Shown: piece by piece, positions 25,849-33,672 of the stretch
Layout: each line of letters opens with the position of its first letter
Numbering within the stretch: position 1 is the first letter of the stretch
Assembly: GCF_023229695.1 (NCBI RefSeq)
Contig: NZ_JALNYS010000008.1
Location: 1 to 64,000 of the forward strand
Length of the DNA stretch: 64,000 bases
Direction: 5' to 3'
Source of the DNA: Sulfuricurvum sp.
GTDB lineage: Bacteria > Campylobacterota > Campylobacteria > Campylobacterales > Sulfurimonadaceae
Notes under the pieces: model-generated
Told to the model about the DNA's origin: nothing
Database searches by the model: none
Seen by the model: the letters and a program-made list of their open reading frames with translations, nothing else
Translations under genes and position numbers: made by a program

Positions 25849-25936
25849 TATAATTTTTCTTGCGTATAGAGCTTTATGATGTATTCAATGGAGCGGCATA
25901 GGTCGAGGGAGTAATTACCCCTCGACCTTTTTTTTT
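25849..25936 (+). ncRNA. Candidate small RNA: promoter, short transcript, strong terminator
   Basis: An extended -10 (TGTGATATAAT, TATAAT at 25849-25854) is followed by about 75 bases and then a perfect 9-bp stem GGTCGAGGG/CCCTCGACC (25901-25909 with 25919-25927) and nine T's. The predicted RNA is about 25861-25936. Its 5' part, CTTTATGATGTATTC (25872-25886), is complementary, with one bulge, to GAATACATCATAAG (25947-25960) next to the ribosome site of the small ORF at 25970. A 12-codon ORF (ATG at 25876) lies inside; I see no reason to call it coding. Confidence 0.5.
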
Positions 25937-25969
25937 GCCCTCCAAAGAATACATCATAAGGGGGTCTTT

Positions 25970-26029
25970 ATGGATAAGCTTCTGTACGCAATACTGCTTA
26001 TGTGCATTTTTGCACCTATGCTCAGGTGA
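25970..26029 (+). CDS. Hydrophobic 19-residue peptide (possible type I toxin-like)
   Basis: ATG with AAGGGGG seven bases upstream encodes MDKLLYAILLMCIFAPMLR, a single membrane-spanning segment with a terminal arginine. A hairpin CAAGGGG/CCCCTTG follows at about 26043-26062. The size and hydrophobicity resemble small type I toxins, and a terminated RNA with a complementary stretch lies just upstream. It matches no family I recognise, and an ORF this short can occur by chance. Confidence 0.35.
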   Translation: MDKLLYAILLMCIFAPMLR

Positions 26030-26105
26030 TCCTGACGTAGCCAAGGGGTCTTACCCCTTGTCCCCCCTCCTTTTAGCCTGTCCCAATTTTTGTAGCAATC
26101 TCTCC

Positions 26106-26130
26106 GTCATACCGAGCTTGATTCGGTATC
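26106..26130. repeat. Palindromic repeat flanking the GIY-YIG gene (3' side)
   Basis: A hairpin of the form GTCATACCGAGCTTGATTCGGTAT lies immediately 3' to the minus-strand GIY-YIG gene. The same kind of unit recurs on its 5' side at 26443-26525 and in variant form near 23800. Such extragenic palindromes are common in many bacteria. Confidence 0.6.
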
Positions 26131-26137
26131 TACAAAA

Positions 26138-26425
26138 TTACAAAATCGTTTCATACAAATCTTCCCATTTCGGATTTTGTTTTTCAATCAATTCTATTTT
26201 CCATTTTCTCTGCCACTCTTTTAACTGTTTTTCTCTTTTAATGGCTTCCGCTATCTCATCAAAAACTTCATAATATACCAAACTCTTAAGCTCATATTTC
26301 CGAGTAAACCCATCTATGAAATCATTTTTATGCTCATATACCCTTTTGATTATATCCGATGTTACACCGATATAGAGCGTTCCTTGCGGTTTGTTTGCCA
26401 TAATATAAACATAACCTTGTCTCAC
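26138..26425 (-). CDS. GIY-YIG nuclease superfamily protein (UPF0213/YhbQ-like)
   Basis: 95 residues. The GIY-YIG core is YVYIMANKPQGTLYIGVTSD, followed by the conserved arginine in IKRVYEHK and the glutamate in REKQLKEWQRKWK. Stand-alone domains of this type are found in many genomes, often beside short palindromic repeats, and their roles are uncertain (DNA repair or repeat-associated nuclease). Here it is bracketed by palindromic units on both sides. All expected catalytic residues are present. Confidence 0.85.
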   Translation of the reverse strand: MRQGYVYIMANKPQGTLYIGVTSDIIKRVYEHKNDFIDGFTRKYELKSLVYYEVFDEIAEAIKREKQLKEWQRKWKIELIEKQNPKWEDLYETIL

Positions 26426-26442
26426 TTAATAACCTTTTGTGG

Positions 26443-26525
26443 ATTCCGTGTCGTAGCACGGAATGACAGCCTTTTCGTCATACCGTGCTTGGCTTGCTTT
26501 GTCATACCGTGCTTGACACGGTATC
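26443..26525. repeat. Cluster of three palindromic repeats (5' side of the GIY-YIG gene)
   Basis: ATTCCGTG/CACGGAAT (26443-26464), then two tandem GTCATACCGTGCTTG units, the second with the closing arm ACACGGTAT (about 26477-26525). The first unit lacks its closing arm. Confidence 0.65.
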
Positions 26526-26569
26526 CATCCCCATCTTTACTCATTTTAATTCAGCCTATTCCCGTTTTC

Positions 26570-27312
26570 TTATTTTTTATATAAATCTGAATAAAATATT
26601 TTGCTATCAAAATCTGCCAATTCTTTTTTGCAGATATACGCTACAACATCAAAAAAATAACTTGGCATGAGCGGTGATATATGTATTTTTTCTATTAAAA
26701 TATCTAAGTCTACTCGTATTAAGCATCCTTCTCCATAATCACTCTTATCTAACATAAGTATAGCTCTATATTCTTTTTCATACTCAAATGATTTTCTTTT
26801 TATCCACCCACCATAATACTTATGTCCCTTTTCAATAGGTGCAGTATCCAAATCTTCATATCTTACTCTATCGCAATGTATATCTTTCTCCGTTATAAAA
26901 GATGCTTTTAATTTTTCATCAGTAGTTTCAATAGCTATACCTTGCCCTTGATTAGTATATATTTTCCACAAAGCTTCATTTTCATAATCATTTATATGCC
27001 AACAACTTACACCGAATTTTTCTTTTCCTTGTTCGTTTAGCTTTTGAGCAGAAGACATTTCACTCATATTTTGAATAATTTTGTCATATTGCGGAGTATT
27101 TTTCAAATTTGGAACTTTTTCTTCTAATTCTTGTAACTGTCTTTTTTTCCAATTTTCACGCATTTCATCCATTACTTGATAATGCGAATTTGGTAAATCA
27201 AACTCATAGGGTTATCAAATTTGCTAATATTTGAAAAATAAATTGATTTTGTAGATACTAATGAGATGAACTTTGCTAAATCCATATATCGCCATATTTT
27301 CAATTCATTCAT
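26570..27312 (-). pseudogene. DUF2971 protein, frameshifted near the N-terminus
   Basis: The longest frame (26570-27172) carries the DUF2971 core FGVSCWHINDYENEALWKIY, GIAIETTDEKLK and FEYEKEYRAIL. Upstream, a second frame from an ATG at 27312 reads MNELKIWRYMDLAKFISL ... YFSNISKFDNP, the usual DUF2971 N-terminus. Restoring one C in the CCC run at 27209-27211 joins FDNP to YEFDLPNSHYQVMDEM without a stop. DUF2971 proteins occur near mobile and defence loci and have no established function. The gene is AT-rich. Either real decay or a sequencing error. Confidence 0.75.
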
Positions 27313-27315
27313 TAT

Positions 27316-27650
27316 CTACTTCCCCTCCACAATCCCAATCTCATCCTCACTCAATCTATACAGCGACACCATCGCATCAATTTCTTTATCCGTTTTCGCC
27401 ATCTGCTCTTTGAGTTCTAAAACTGCTTTTTTATCATTATCGAAAAGTCTTGTCTTGGTGTTTTTCCTCTTTGACGGTTTTGATAAAGTCAATTTTTGAT
27501 AAATAGTTTTGGAAATTATTCCATCGTGATGCGACAAGGCTTTCGTCTTGTTTGATCGAATTTAAAACGGATTTTTGGAAAAGTAACAAATTCTGTGCCT
27601 CACTGTTTAAAGTGAGGATATTATAGCTAACCCATGAAAAAAATCGTAGT
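27316..27650 (-). pseudogene. 3' remnant of a DNA methyltransferase (type IIG/Eco57I-like C-terminus)
   Basis: The end KEIDAMVSLYRLSEDEIGIVEG matches the C-terminal signature of many type IIG or Eco57I-like methyltransferases (ID.LVY.LY.L..EEI.IVE). The preceding frame reads AQNLLLFQKSVLNSIKQD ... WNNFQNYLSKIDFIKTVKEE. It connects if the T5 run at 27461-27465 is shortened by one. No catalytic motif (NPPY) is present, so only the tail survives. It adjoins the broken DUF2971 gene. Confidence 0.55.
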
Positions 27651-27686
27651 CCACAACCATTGAAAATTGGTTAAGCCGAGTTAACG

Positions 27687-27692
27687 TATAAT
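27687..27692 (+). promoter_or_regulatory. -10 box for the lipoprotein gene
   Basis: TATAAT at 27687-27692, preceded by TTAAGC and TTGAAA stretches at imperfect distance. The gene starts 28 bases downstream, with AAGGA before the ATG. Confidence 0.45.
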
Positions 27693-27720
27693 GGCGAATA
27701 TTCGATAACTAAGGATAATT

Positions 27721-28206
27721 ATGCGTTTTTCATTGATAGCACTATCAGCTTTGCTCAGTTTTAGCGGATGTTCGCAGAAAGGGGCATTTGATCTTTTTAA
27801 AATGGATATGGCGCAGGAACGGGCGGTAGAAGAGCTTCGTAGCGGTACAATTTTGATGTCACTTGAAACCAAAGCTATTTTTTCTTCTCTCTATCTGAAT
27901 AAGATTGATCCCTTAACCTATAAAGAGGGGGAATATTTTATTGTGGCCCTCTATTTCGGAAAAGATAACCGATCGATCAAAAATCTTAAGATTGAAGAGT
28001 ACGGCTACCATATCACCCTTAACGGAAAAGCCCCTGTGATTATGGAACCGCTTGAGGAAAAGGACTATCGCCGACGGATGATGCCGGTTCAGAACAAATG
28101 GAACCGTTACTATCTTATTCGGTTTGACTTGGCCCCTGAGAGATCTTTAGCGCTTCAGCTCGAAAATAATCAGACCGGCTCGGTTGTGTTAACGTATCAA
28201 AAATAG
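27721..28206 (+). CDS. Conserved lipoprotein, unknown function
   Basis: 161 residues with a lipoprotein signal (SLIALSALLSFSGCSQKG, cysteine at the lipobox). The mature part is probably beta-rich (GEYFIVALYFGKDNRSIKNLKIEEYGYHITLNGK). A lipoprotein gene occupies the same place between mobB and slt in C. jejuni, as I recall. Its last 92 bases overlap the 3' end of the convergent slt gene, an unusually long antisense overlap. Function unknown. Confidence 0.78.
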   Translation: MRFSLIALSALLSFSGCSQKGAFDLFKMDMAQERAVEELRSGTILMSLETKAIFSSLYLNKIDPLTYKEGEYFIVALYFGKDNRSIKNLKIEEYGYHITLNGKAPVIMEPLEEKDYRRRMMPVQNKWNRYYLIRFDLAPERSLALQLENNQTGSVVLTYQK

Positions 28207-29767
28207 CGCTGATTGAGACTTTTTCTCCCAATATTTTTTTAAAAATGACATAGTTGGCAAGTACTCGCTTGCCGTACTCTCGACTCTCGGCATTTCCTAC
28301 CAGCTCCATGCTCATGAACGGCTCATATTCTCCGGGGAGAAACATCCCCTCACTCATAATCAGCCGTTTGGTGAAACCGATACCGCCGTTGTAGGCATAG
28401 GCCATGAAAACGGGGTTGAAGAGGTTTTTTTCGATATGTTTGAGATGTTCAATCGCATAAGGGATATTGTATTTCGGGTCAAACATATCGTTGTACGAGG
28501 TGATTTTCAGGGGATGGTTTTTCGCGATAGCATCCACATTAAACGGCATGATCTGCATCAGTCCCAGGGCAAAGGAACGGGAAATAAGTCCCGGAATCAT
28601 CTGTGTTTCCTGACGCATCAGGGCATAAATCATCGCTTTTTGCTCATTGTTTACCCCTTCGAGATACGGTTCGTACGGCATGGTAAAATTATGAACATAG
28701 GGTTGATAAACCCGTTCGATCATATAAGCCTGAACGGCCAGAGACTCTTCCCCTTCATAGCGTTCCACCAGCTGGTAGAGTTTTTCAGGCGGTGTGGCGA
28801 CGATTTCACGGTGCAGGCGGTTCCATTCGAACGGCTCATCTCCCCGAAATCCGCCTCTTCGGGATGTCGGCAATGTTGTAAAATAGTTTTCGGTTTCGAT
28901 TCCAAAACGCTCTTTGGCATACAACGTGTACATATTGATGTCGAGACTCTCCGCCAACTCTTGAAGGGTAGATTCATCCCGGGTAAGACGATAAAGCCAA
29001 AAGGTGACTTTATCCTTTTCCATCGGGGATTTGACCTTTTTTTTCGCTTCTTGAAGATGGTAGAGGGCATTGTCGTTTCGACCATATTTCAGAGCATTGA
29101 CGGCAAGATAAAAATGGGTCATCGAATCGTAGGAACCGCCGCTCACTTTGGCAAGGGAGTATTGAAGCTGGTCCATTTTCGGATCGGTTGCCGTGAGATA
29201 CACCAGCTGATTAAATCCGCTAAGCGCTGTAAGGGTACTGAGGGTATCCTCATCAATAAGATGATTAAAATGCTCTTGTCGGTATGGCGGAGTGGTGATT
29301 AAAAAAAGTTTCAGTGAGCTTTTGAGATCGCTTCCGGTTCCAAAATGGTACTCCTGATTCATCGTCCGAAGCCACTCTAGGTTGGCAAACCGGGTTTCAA
29401 GCCGTGCCGCGATCGTTTCGCGCTCATCGTTTCGCAGCTCTTGTGCTTTGGCCGGGGAGAGGGCAAGCATCAGACAATCATCTTCTTCAATGCTCTTCAG
29501 AGCAGTAAGCGGCTTTTGAAGACACTCTACCGTGTAGCGTATTTCCAGTTCGTCGGTTTTTTTAGCGTAATCGGCAAGGAATCTTTCATTGACACTGTCG
29601 ATTTGATAGAATGCGTCACTCGCATCACTCGCATTAATATCCTGATGCAAAAATTGCCATATCAGAAAATTTTTCTCCCGGGATGCCGGTTTGCCATTAA
29701 TGTCGTTTAGGGTCACACCGAAAAGGTGCGAGGCCAGAAGTGCGGACAATAAGAGGGTACCCTTCAT
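28115..29767 (-). CDS. slt: Soluble lytic murein transglycosylase (Slt-type)
   Basis: 550 residues with a signal peptide (LLLSALLASHLFGV), a long helical superhelix and a C-terminal SLT domain. The catalytic glutamate is in ALMRQETQMIPGLISRSFALGLMQIMPF, followed by YNIPYAIEHLKHIEKN and AYNGGIGFTKRL. It processes peptidoglycan in the periplasm. It begins inside the end of yggT (4-base overlap) and overlaps the convergent lipoprotein gene at its end. Confidence 0.92.
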   Translation of the reverse strand: MKGTLLLSALLASHLFGVTLNDINGKPASREKNFLIWQFLHQDINASDASDAFYQIDSVNERFLADYAKKTDELEIRYTVECLQKPLTALKSIEEDDCLMLALSPAKAQELRNDERETIAARLETRFANLEWLRTMNQEYHFGTGSDLKSSLKLFLITTPPYRQEHFNHLIDEDTLSTLTALSGFNQLVYLTATDPKMDQLQYSLAKVSGGSYDSMTHFYLAVNALKYGRNDNALYHLQEAKKKVKSPMEKDKVTFWLYRLTRDESTLQELAESLDINMYTLYAKERFGIETENYFTTLPTSRRGGFRGDEPFEWNRLHREIVATPPEKLYQLVERYEGEESLAVQAYMIERVYQPYVHNFTMPYEPYLEGVNNEQKAMIYALMRQETQMIPGLISRSFALGLMQIMPFNVDAIAKNHPLKITSYNDMFDPKYNIPYAIEHLKHIEKNLFNPVFMAYAYNGGIGFTKRLIMSEGMFLPGEYEPFMSMELVGNAESREYGKRVLANYVIFKKILGEKVSISAIFDTLTQPSRSDYFRAEALKISQGPSQTE

Positions 29768-30051
29768 GGCATAACTGCCGCATTAATAATATTGATCAAT
29801 ATTACATCGATAACCTGAAGGGCTATAATCAGGATGATCGGTGCCAAATCTAGCCCGTTAAAAACGGTAGGAAACATCCGTCGAATCATGGCATAGGCCG
29901 GCTCGGTTAACCGATAGATAATCTGGACCAGAGGATTATAGGGATCGGGACGAACCCATGAGAGGAGGGCGCCGATAATGACAACCCAGATATAAACGGT
30001 AAGAAGAGAATGGACGATTCCCCCCAATCCTGAAATAATTCCTTCCGTCAT
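29764..30051 (-). CDS. YggT-family integral membrane protein
   Basis: 95 residues with two hydrophobic halves and the family signature SWVRPDPYNPLVQIIYRLTEPAYAMIRRMFP. Members are implicated loosely in osmotic stress or division; the role is not settled. It overlaps gltX upstream and slt downstream, each by 4 bases, so it is embedded in the operon gltX-yggT-slt. Confidence 0.9.
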   Translation of the reverse strand: MTEGIISGLGGIVHSLLTVYIWVVIIGALLSWVRPDPYNPLVQIIYRLTEPAYAMIRRMFPTVFNGLDLAPIILIIALQVIDVILINIINAAVMP

Positions 30052-31345
30052 TGGACCACCTCTTTTAGATAATTTTTAATGTATTGGTAAATATCGTGCA
30101 TCTCAGGACCGTGCTCCGCACCGCTGATGAGGATTCGCAGGGGTTTGAAAAGATTTCCCCCTTGTAATCCGCTGTGGGTTGCCAGGTAGGTTTTATACGA
30201 TTCGTAATCATCGAAATGGGGAGCTTCGATGGTAAGGGAGCGCAGGATTTCAAACCCCTCTTTGTATTCGTCCGGTACGTTTTTCGGGGCAAAAATAGCA
30301 CCGATTTTAGTACGGAGCTCTTTGAGCGTACTTGCTTCTTCCAAAAATACTTTGGCGAGTCGGCCGATCTCCTCATCGGCAAAACCGACATAGCGCGAGA
30401 GCTCTTTGGGATCGAGCCCTTTGAGGTGTTCGCGATTGATCAATTTCAGTTTATCGATATCAAAGCGGGCAGGGGCCTTGGAGACGGCTTTGAGATCGAA
30501 CCATGTGATCGCATTTTTCAGAGAGAAAATTTTGGTCGGAGTTTTGTTCCCCATTAAGATCAGATAGTTGGTGATCGCTTCGGGGAGGAACCCCTCTTCC
30601 AGAAGCCATTTGACACTAAAAGCATCGTCGCGTTTCGATATCTTTTCCCCCTCAACCCCCAGGATGACCGGCAGGTGGGCATATTCGACCTTTTTGGTAT
30701 AGCCCAGTGCTTCATGAATGGCGATCTGCTTGGGCGTGTTGCTCAGATGCTCTTCCCCCCGGATAATCAAGGAGACATCCGAGAGCATATCGTCTACCGC
30801 ACATGCAAAATTATAGGTAGGGTATTTGTCGGCTCTCATGATGATAAAACTGTCGATATCATCCGGGGCGAAGGTGCTTTCCCCTTTGATAGTATCCTTG
30901 ATGGTGATAGGATGGAGCGGTTTTTTGAGCCGAATCGTGAAAGGTGCCTGATTGTCGATGACATCTTCGGCAGAGAGATTTTCGCACGTTCCGTCATAGC
31001 GGTAGGGGGTTTCCCCCTCTTTGGCCGCTTCACGTTTGGCTTCCAGCGTTTCGGGGGTGCAAAAACAGTTAAACGCTTTTTGTCGTGCAGCAGTTGAATC
31101 GCCATGGCACGGTGGAATCTAAGATTGTTACTTTGAAGCTGCTGTTCTTGGTATTCGATCCCGAAAAGGGCTAAAATCGCAAATATCTCTTCTTCTTTAC
31201 CCAAGATATTGTGCTCTTTATCGGTATCTTCGATACGGACGAGGAGGGGCTCTTCCCTCTGGAGTGAAAGTATGTAGTTGAAGAGTGCGACACGAAGATT
31301 GCCGATATGCATATCTCCCGTCGGACTTGGGGCGAAACGGAGCAT
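30048..31345 (-). pseudogene. gltX: Glutamyl-tRNA synthetase gene with an apparent single-base frameshift
   Basis: The N-terminal part (30836-31345 frame) has the HIGH-type motif PSPTGDMHIGNLR; the C-terminal part (30048-30839 frame) has the KMSKS-type GEKISKRDD. After HDKK the first frame becomes nonsense. If the A5 run (T5 on the plus strand, 31077-31081) is read as A6, translation continues KAFNCFCTPETLEAKREAAK and on into the second frame. The rest is intact. Campylobacterota often carry two gltX-type enzymes, one serving tRNA-Gln, and a broken copy would be costly, so a sequencing error is the first suspicion. Confidence 0.85.
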
Positions 31346-31416
31346 AATGTTTTCCTAAATCTTTTTCATGATTTTAGCAGAACGAGGCTATCAAAACCCT
31401 GTATCGGCGGAGAGTA

Positions 31417-32067
31417 TTACACCTTTTTGCTAAGGGCTTCGATATGAGCGCTATTGCCGAGGACAACAACAATGTCCCCTTTTTCGAGAATATCATCATT
31501 TTCGAATGAGGTATGCCAGATCCCCTGATGTTTGTAGGCAATCGGTTTGACTTCATAATCCATTTCAAAAACCGGAGAGAGGATGGAGGTTCCGACCCAA
31601 AACGTGGGGACGGTAAGTTTGGCGATTTTCATCGTAATAGAGAGGTCAATGGTTTCGTAATGCATATTTTTGACCATTTTTTTGACGATTTTTTTGGCCG
31701 ATTCCATCTCGGGATAGATCACTTTGGCGGCACCGAGTTTGGAGAGGATCTGACCGTGTACGACCGTTATCGCTTTGGCGATAACCGTTTCGACACCGAG
31801 CTCTTTGAGTGCCATAACGGTGAGGATACTCGCTTCGATGTGTTCGCCGATACTGACAACGGCCACATCGACATTTCCGATCCCCGCTTCCCGTAAAGCC
31901 CGCATATCGGTAGAATCAAGGATAATCGCATCTTGTACGTATTCGTTGATATCGCGGACGTGTTCTTCGTCCAGATCGACCGCGATGACGCTGAGCCCTT
32001 GTTGTGCCAACCCTTTGGCGACGTGAAAACCGAATTTTCCTAAACCTAGAACAGCGTATGTTTCCAT
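31417..32067 (-). CDS. trkA: Trk/Ktr potassium-uptake regulatory subunit (TrkA-N/TrkA-C)
   Basis: 216 residues. The N-terminal RCK domain has the NAD-binding motif VLGLGKFGFHVAKGLAQQG and the acidic end of strand two in VIAVDLDEE. The C-terminal half is a TrkA-C domain. One RCK domain is the KtrA-type layout. It would gate the TrkH/KtrB channel encoded just upstream, whose gene is broken, so it may be an orphan in this genome unless another channel exists. Confidence 0.9.
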   Translation of the reverse strand: METYAVLGLGKFGFHVAKGLAQQGLSVIAVDLDEEHVRDINEYVQDAIILDSTDMRALREAGIGNVDVAVVSIGEHIEASILTVMALKELGVETVIAKAITVVHGQILSKLGAAKVIYPEMESAKKIVKKMVKNMHYETIDLSITMKIAKLTVPTFWVGTSILSPVFEMDYEVKPIAYKHQGIWHTSFENDDILEKGDIVVVLGNSAHIEALSKKV

Positions 32068-32068
32068 G

Positions 32069-33413
32069 TTAAATGACTACCTTTCCTTCTGCATATTTAA
32101 TCCGGCTCTCAACCGCTTTACCCACAATCACGATCGTAAACGCGAACACTCCGACCCGGCCCATCAGCATCAAAATGATGATGTTAAGTTTTCCCACGTC
32201 GCTGAAAAGGGCGCTGTAGCTGAGGACGCCGCCGTTTCCGGTCGAGAGGCCGACGGTACCGAACGCCGAGGTCGTCTCAAACAGCAGCCGTAAAAAGGGG
32301 AGGCGCTCCACTTCGCTGAGGAGGATTGTCGAGATAACGATGTAAATCGACGCGACGAAAATGATCGCGTAGGCTTTGTTGATCTGGTACTGGGAGATGG
32401 ATCGGCGAAAAATATGGGCGTGGGTACTGCCGCGCAGCGTGTACCACACTCCGATCAGCGCGAGGGCGACGGCGGTCGTTTTGATCCCCCCGGCAGTTCC
32501 TCCGGGACTCCCCCCCGTCATCATGAAAAAGGTGGCAAAAAAGAGGTTCGAATCGGTCAGCGTCGAGAAATCGATGCTGTTAAATCCGGCGGTGCGGTAG
32601 TTGACCGAGGTGAACCATGCCGCCATGATTTTTTCGTCGATACTCATCGGGCCGAACGATTTAGGATTGTTCCACTCCATCGACAGCAGCAGCGCCATCG
32701 CCAGAGCGATCAAAATCGCCGACATATAAAGGACGATTTTTGTATGGGTCGATATCCGGACCAGCTGGCCGTGACGGTAGTTGTAGATCTCCAGAAGAAC
32801 CATGTACCCCAGCCCTCCGAGAATAATCAGAGTCGGGATCGTGAGGTTGATCACCCAGTCGCCGCGAAAGCCCATCATGTTGTCGCTAAAGAGGGAAAAC
32901 CCGGCATTGTTAAACGCCGATACGGCATGAAAAACGCCGAACCATGCCGCCTGATCGAGCGGCATGTCGACCCAAAAGCGCAGTGTGAGGATCACCATTC
33001 CGGCGAACTCGAGGATGAAGACGGAGGGGAACACGATTTTTAAAAACCGCACCAGTCCGCTCACCCCGGGATAGTTTTAAGACTCCTGCAGCAGCAGCCG
33101 GTCACGGTGGCCGATTTTCTGCCGCCGCATGACCGCCATAAAGGTGACGGCGGTCATGTATCCCAGCCCTCCGATCTGGATCAGGAGGAGAATGACGAAC
33201 TGGCCGAAGGGGGTGAAATCGACGGGGGTGTCTTTGACGATGAGACCGGTCACGCAAACGGCGGAGGTGGAGGTAAATAACGCATCGATAAAGGTAAGAT
33301 GCCCGTTATGGGCAAACGGAAGTGTGAGGAGAATGGCTCCGAAAAGTGTTAGGATAATAAAACTGTAAAGTATTAATTTGATTTCACGGGTATGCGTGGT
33401 ATATCCTTTTTTA
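32069..33413 (-). pseudogene. trkH: TrkH/KtrB potassium channel subunit, interrupted by a stop and missing its start
   Basis: The intact-looking part (GTG at 33064 to 32069) carries the later selectivity repeats (SAFNNAGFSLF, NYRTAGFNSID, GGSPGGTAGGIKT). The same frame continues upstream through FGQFVILLLIQIGGLGYM and the first pore loop TSTSAVCVTGL, broken by one in-frame TAA at 33077-33079 (QES-stop-NYPG). Further upstream the frame stays open to about 33413 with no ATG, GTG or TTG near the true N-terminus, where a MITE-like repeat begins at 33418. A channel lacking the first pore loop should not work. Confidence 0.85.
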
Positions 33414-33417
33414 ATAT

Positions 33418-33633
33418 ACTGATGTTACGCACTTTCCGGGCAAAGCCCATAAAGTGGCAGGGACGGCCCAGCCGGCACTTCGTGCATCGTCCGGGTTTCA
33501 AAGCTAAAAAAGCCAAGCAGTTGGCTTTTTTGACGCTTTTCACCCATACAACCCCCTAAAGCTTCCCGTATCTTTCGGATACGGGAGATCAACTCCCCTT
33601 ACAGTATCTGTTAAGGCAAGGTGCGAAAGGTCA
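33418..33633 (-). repeat. MITE-like family 1, copy A, with internal insertion
   Basis: On the plus strand it begins ACTGATGTTACGCACTTTCC and ends with GGTGCGAAAGGTCA, the inverted termini of the family. On the minus strand it has the first hairpin CCCGTATCCGAAAGATACGGG, then AAGCTTTAG. The second stem is split by about 80 extra bases that include a perfect AAAAAAGCCAA/TTGGCTTTTTT palindrome (33506-33531). It abuts the truncated 5' end of trkH. Confidence 0.75.
33506..33531. terminator. Bidirectional terminator-like palindrome inside repeat copy A
   Basis: AAAAAAGCCAA, four loop bases, then TTGGCTTTTTT: an 11-bp stem with a T-run on either strand. It lies between the HD-GYP gene (3' side) and trkH, so it could stop transcription from HD-GYP into trkH. 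Confidence 0.6.
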
Positions 33634-33672
33634 TATTCGGAGCTGGAATCCTACGCCTGATTCGCTTAAACA

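Noticed and set aside
28436..29302. Long open frame (288 codons) on the plus strand
   Set aside because: Lies wholly antisense inside slt, which has clear domain motifs; the product is low in family-like sequence.
32414..33043. 209-codon frame on the plus strand opposite trkH
   Set aside because: Highly charged product without motifs; the minus strand carries recognisable TrkH pore segments.
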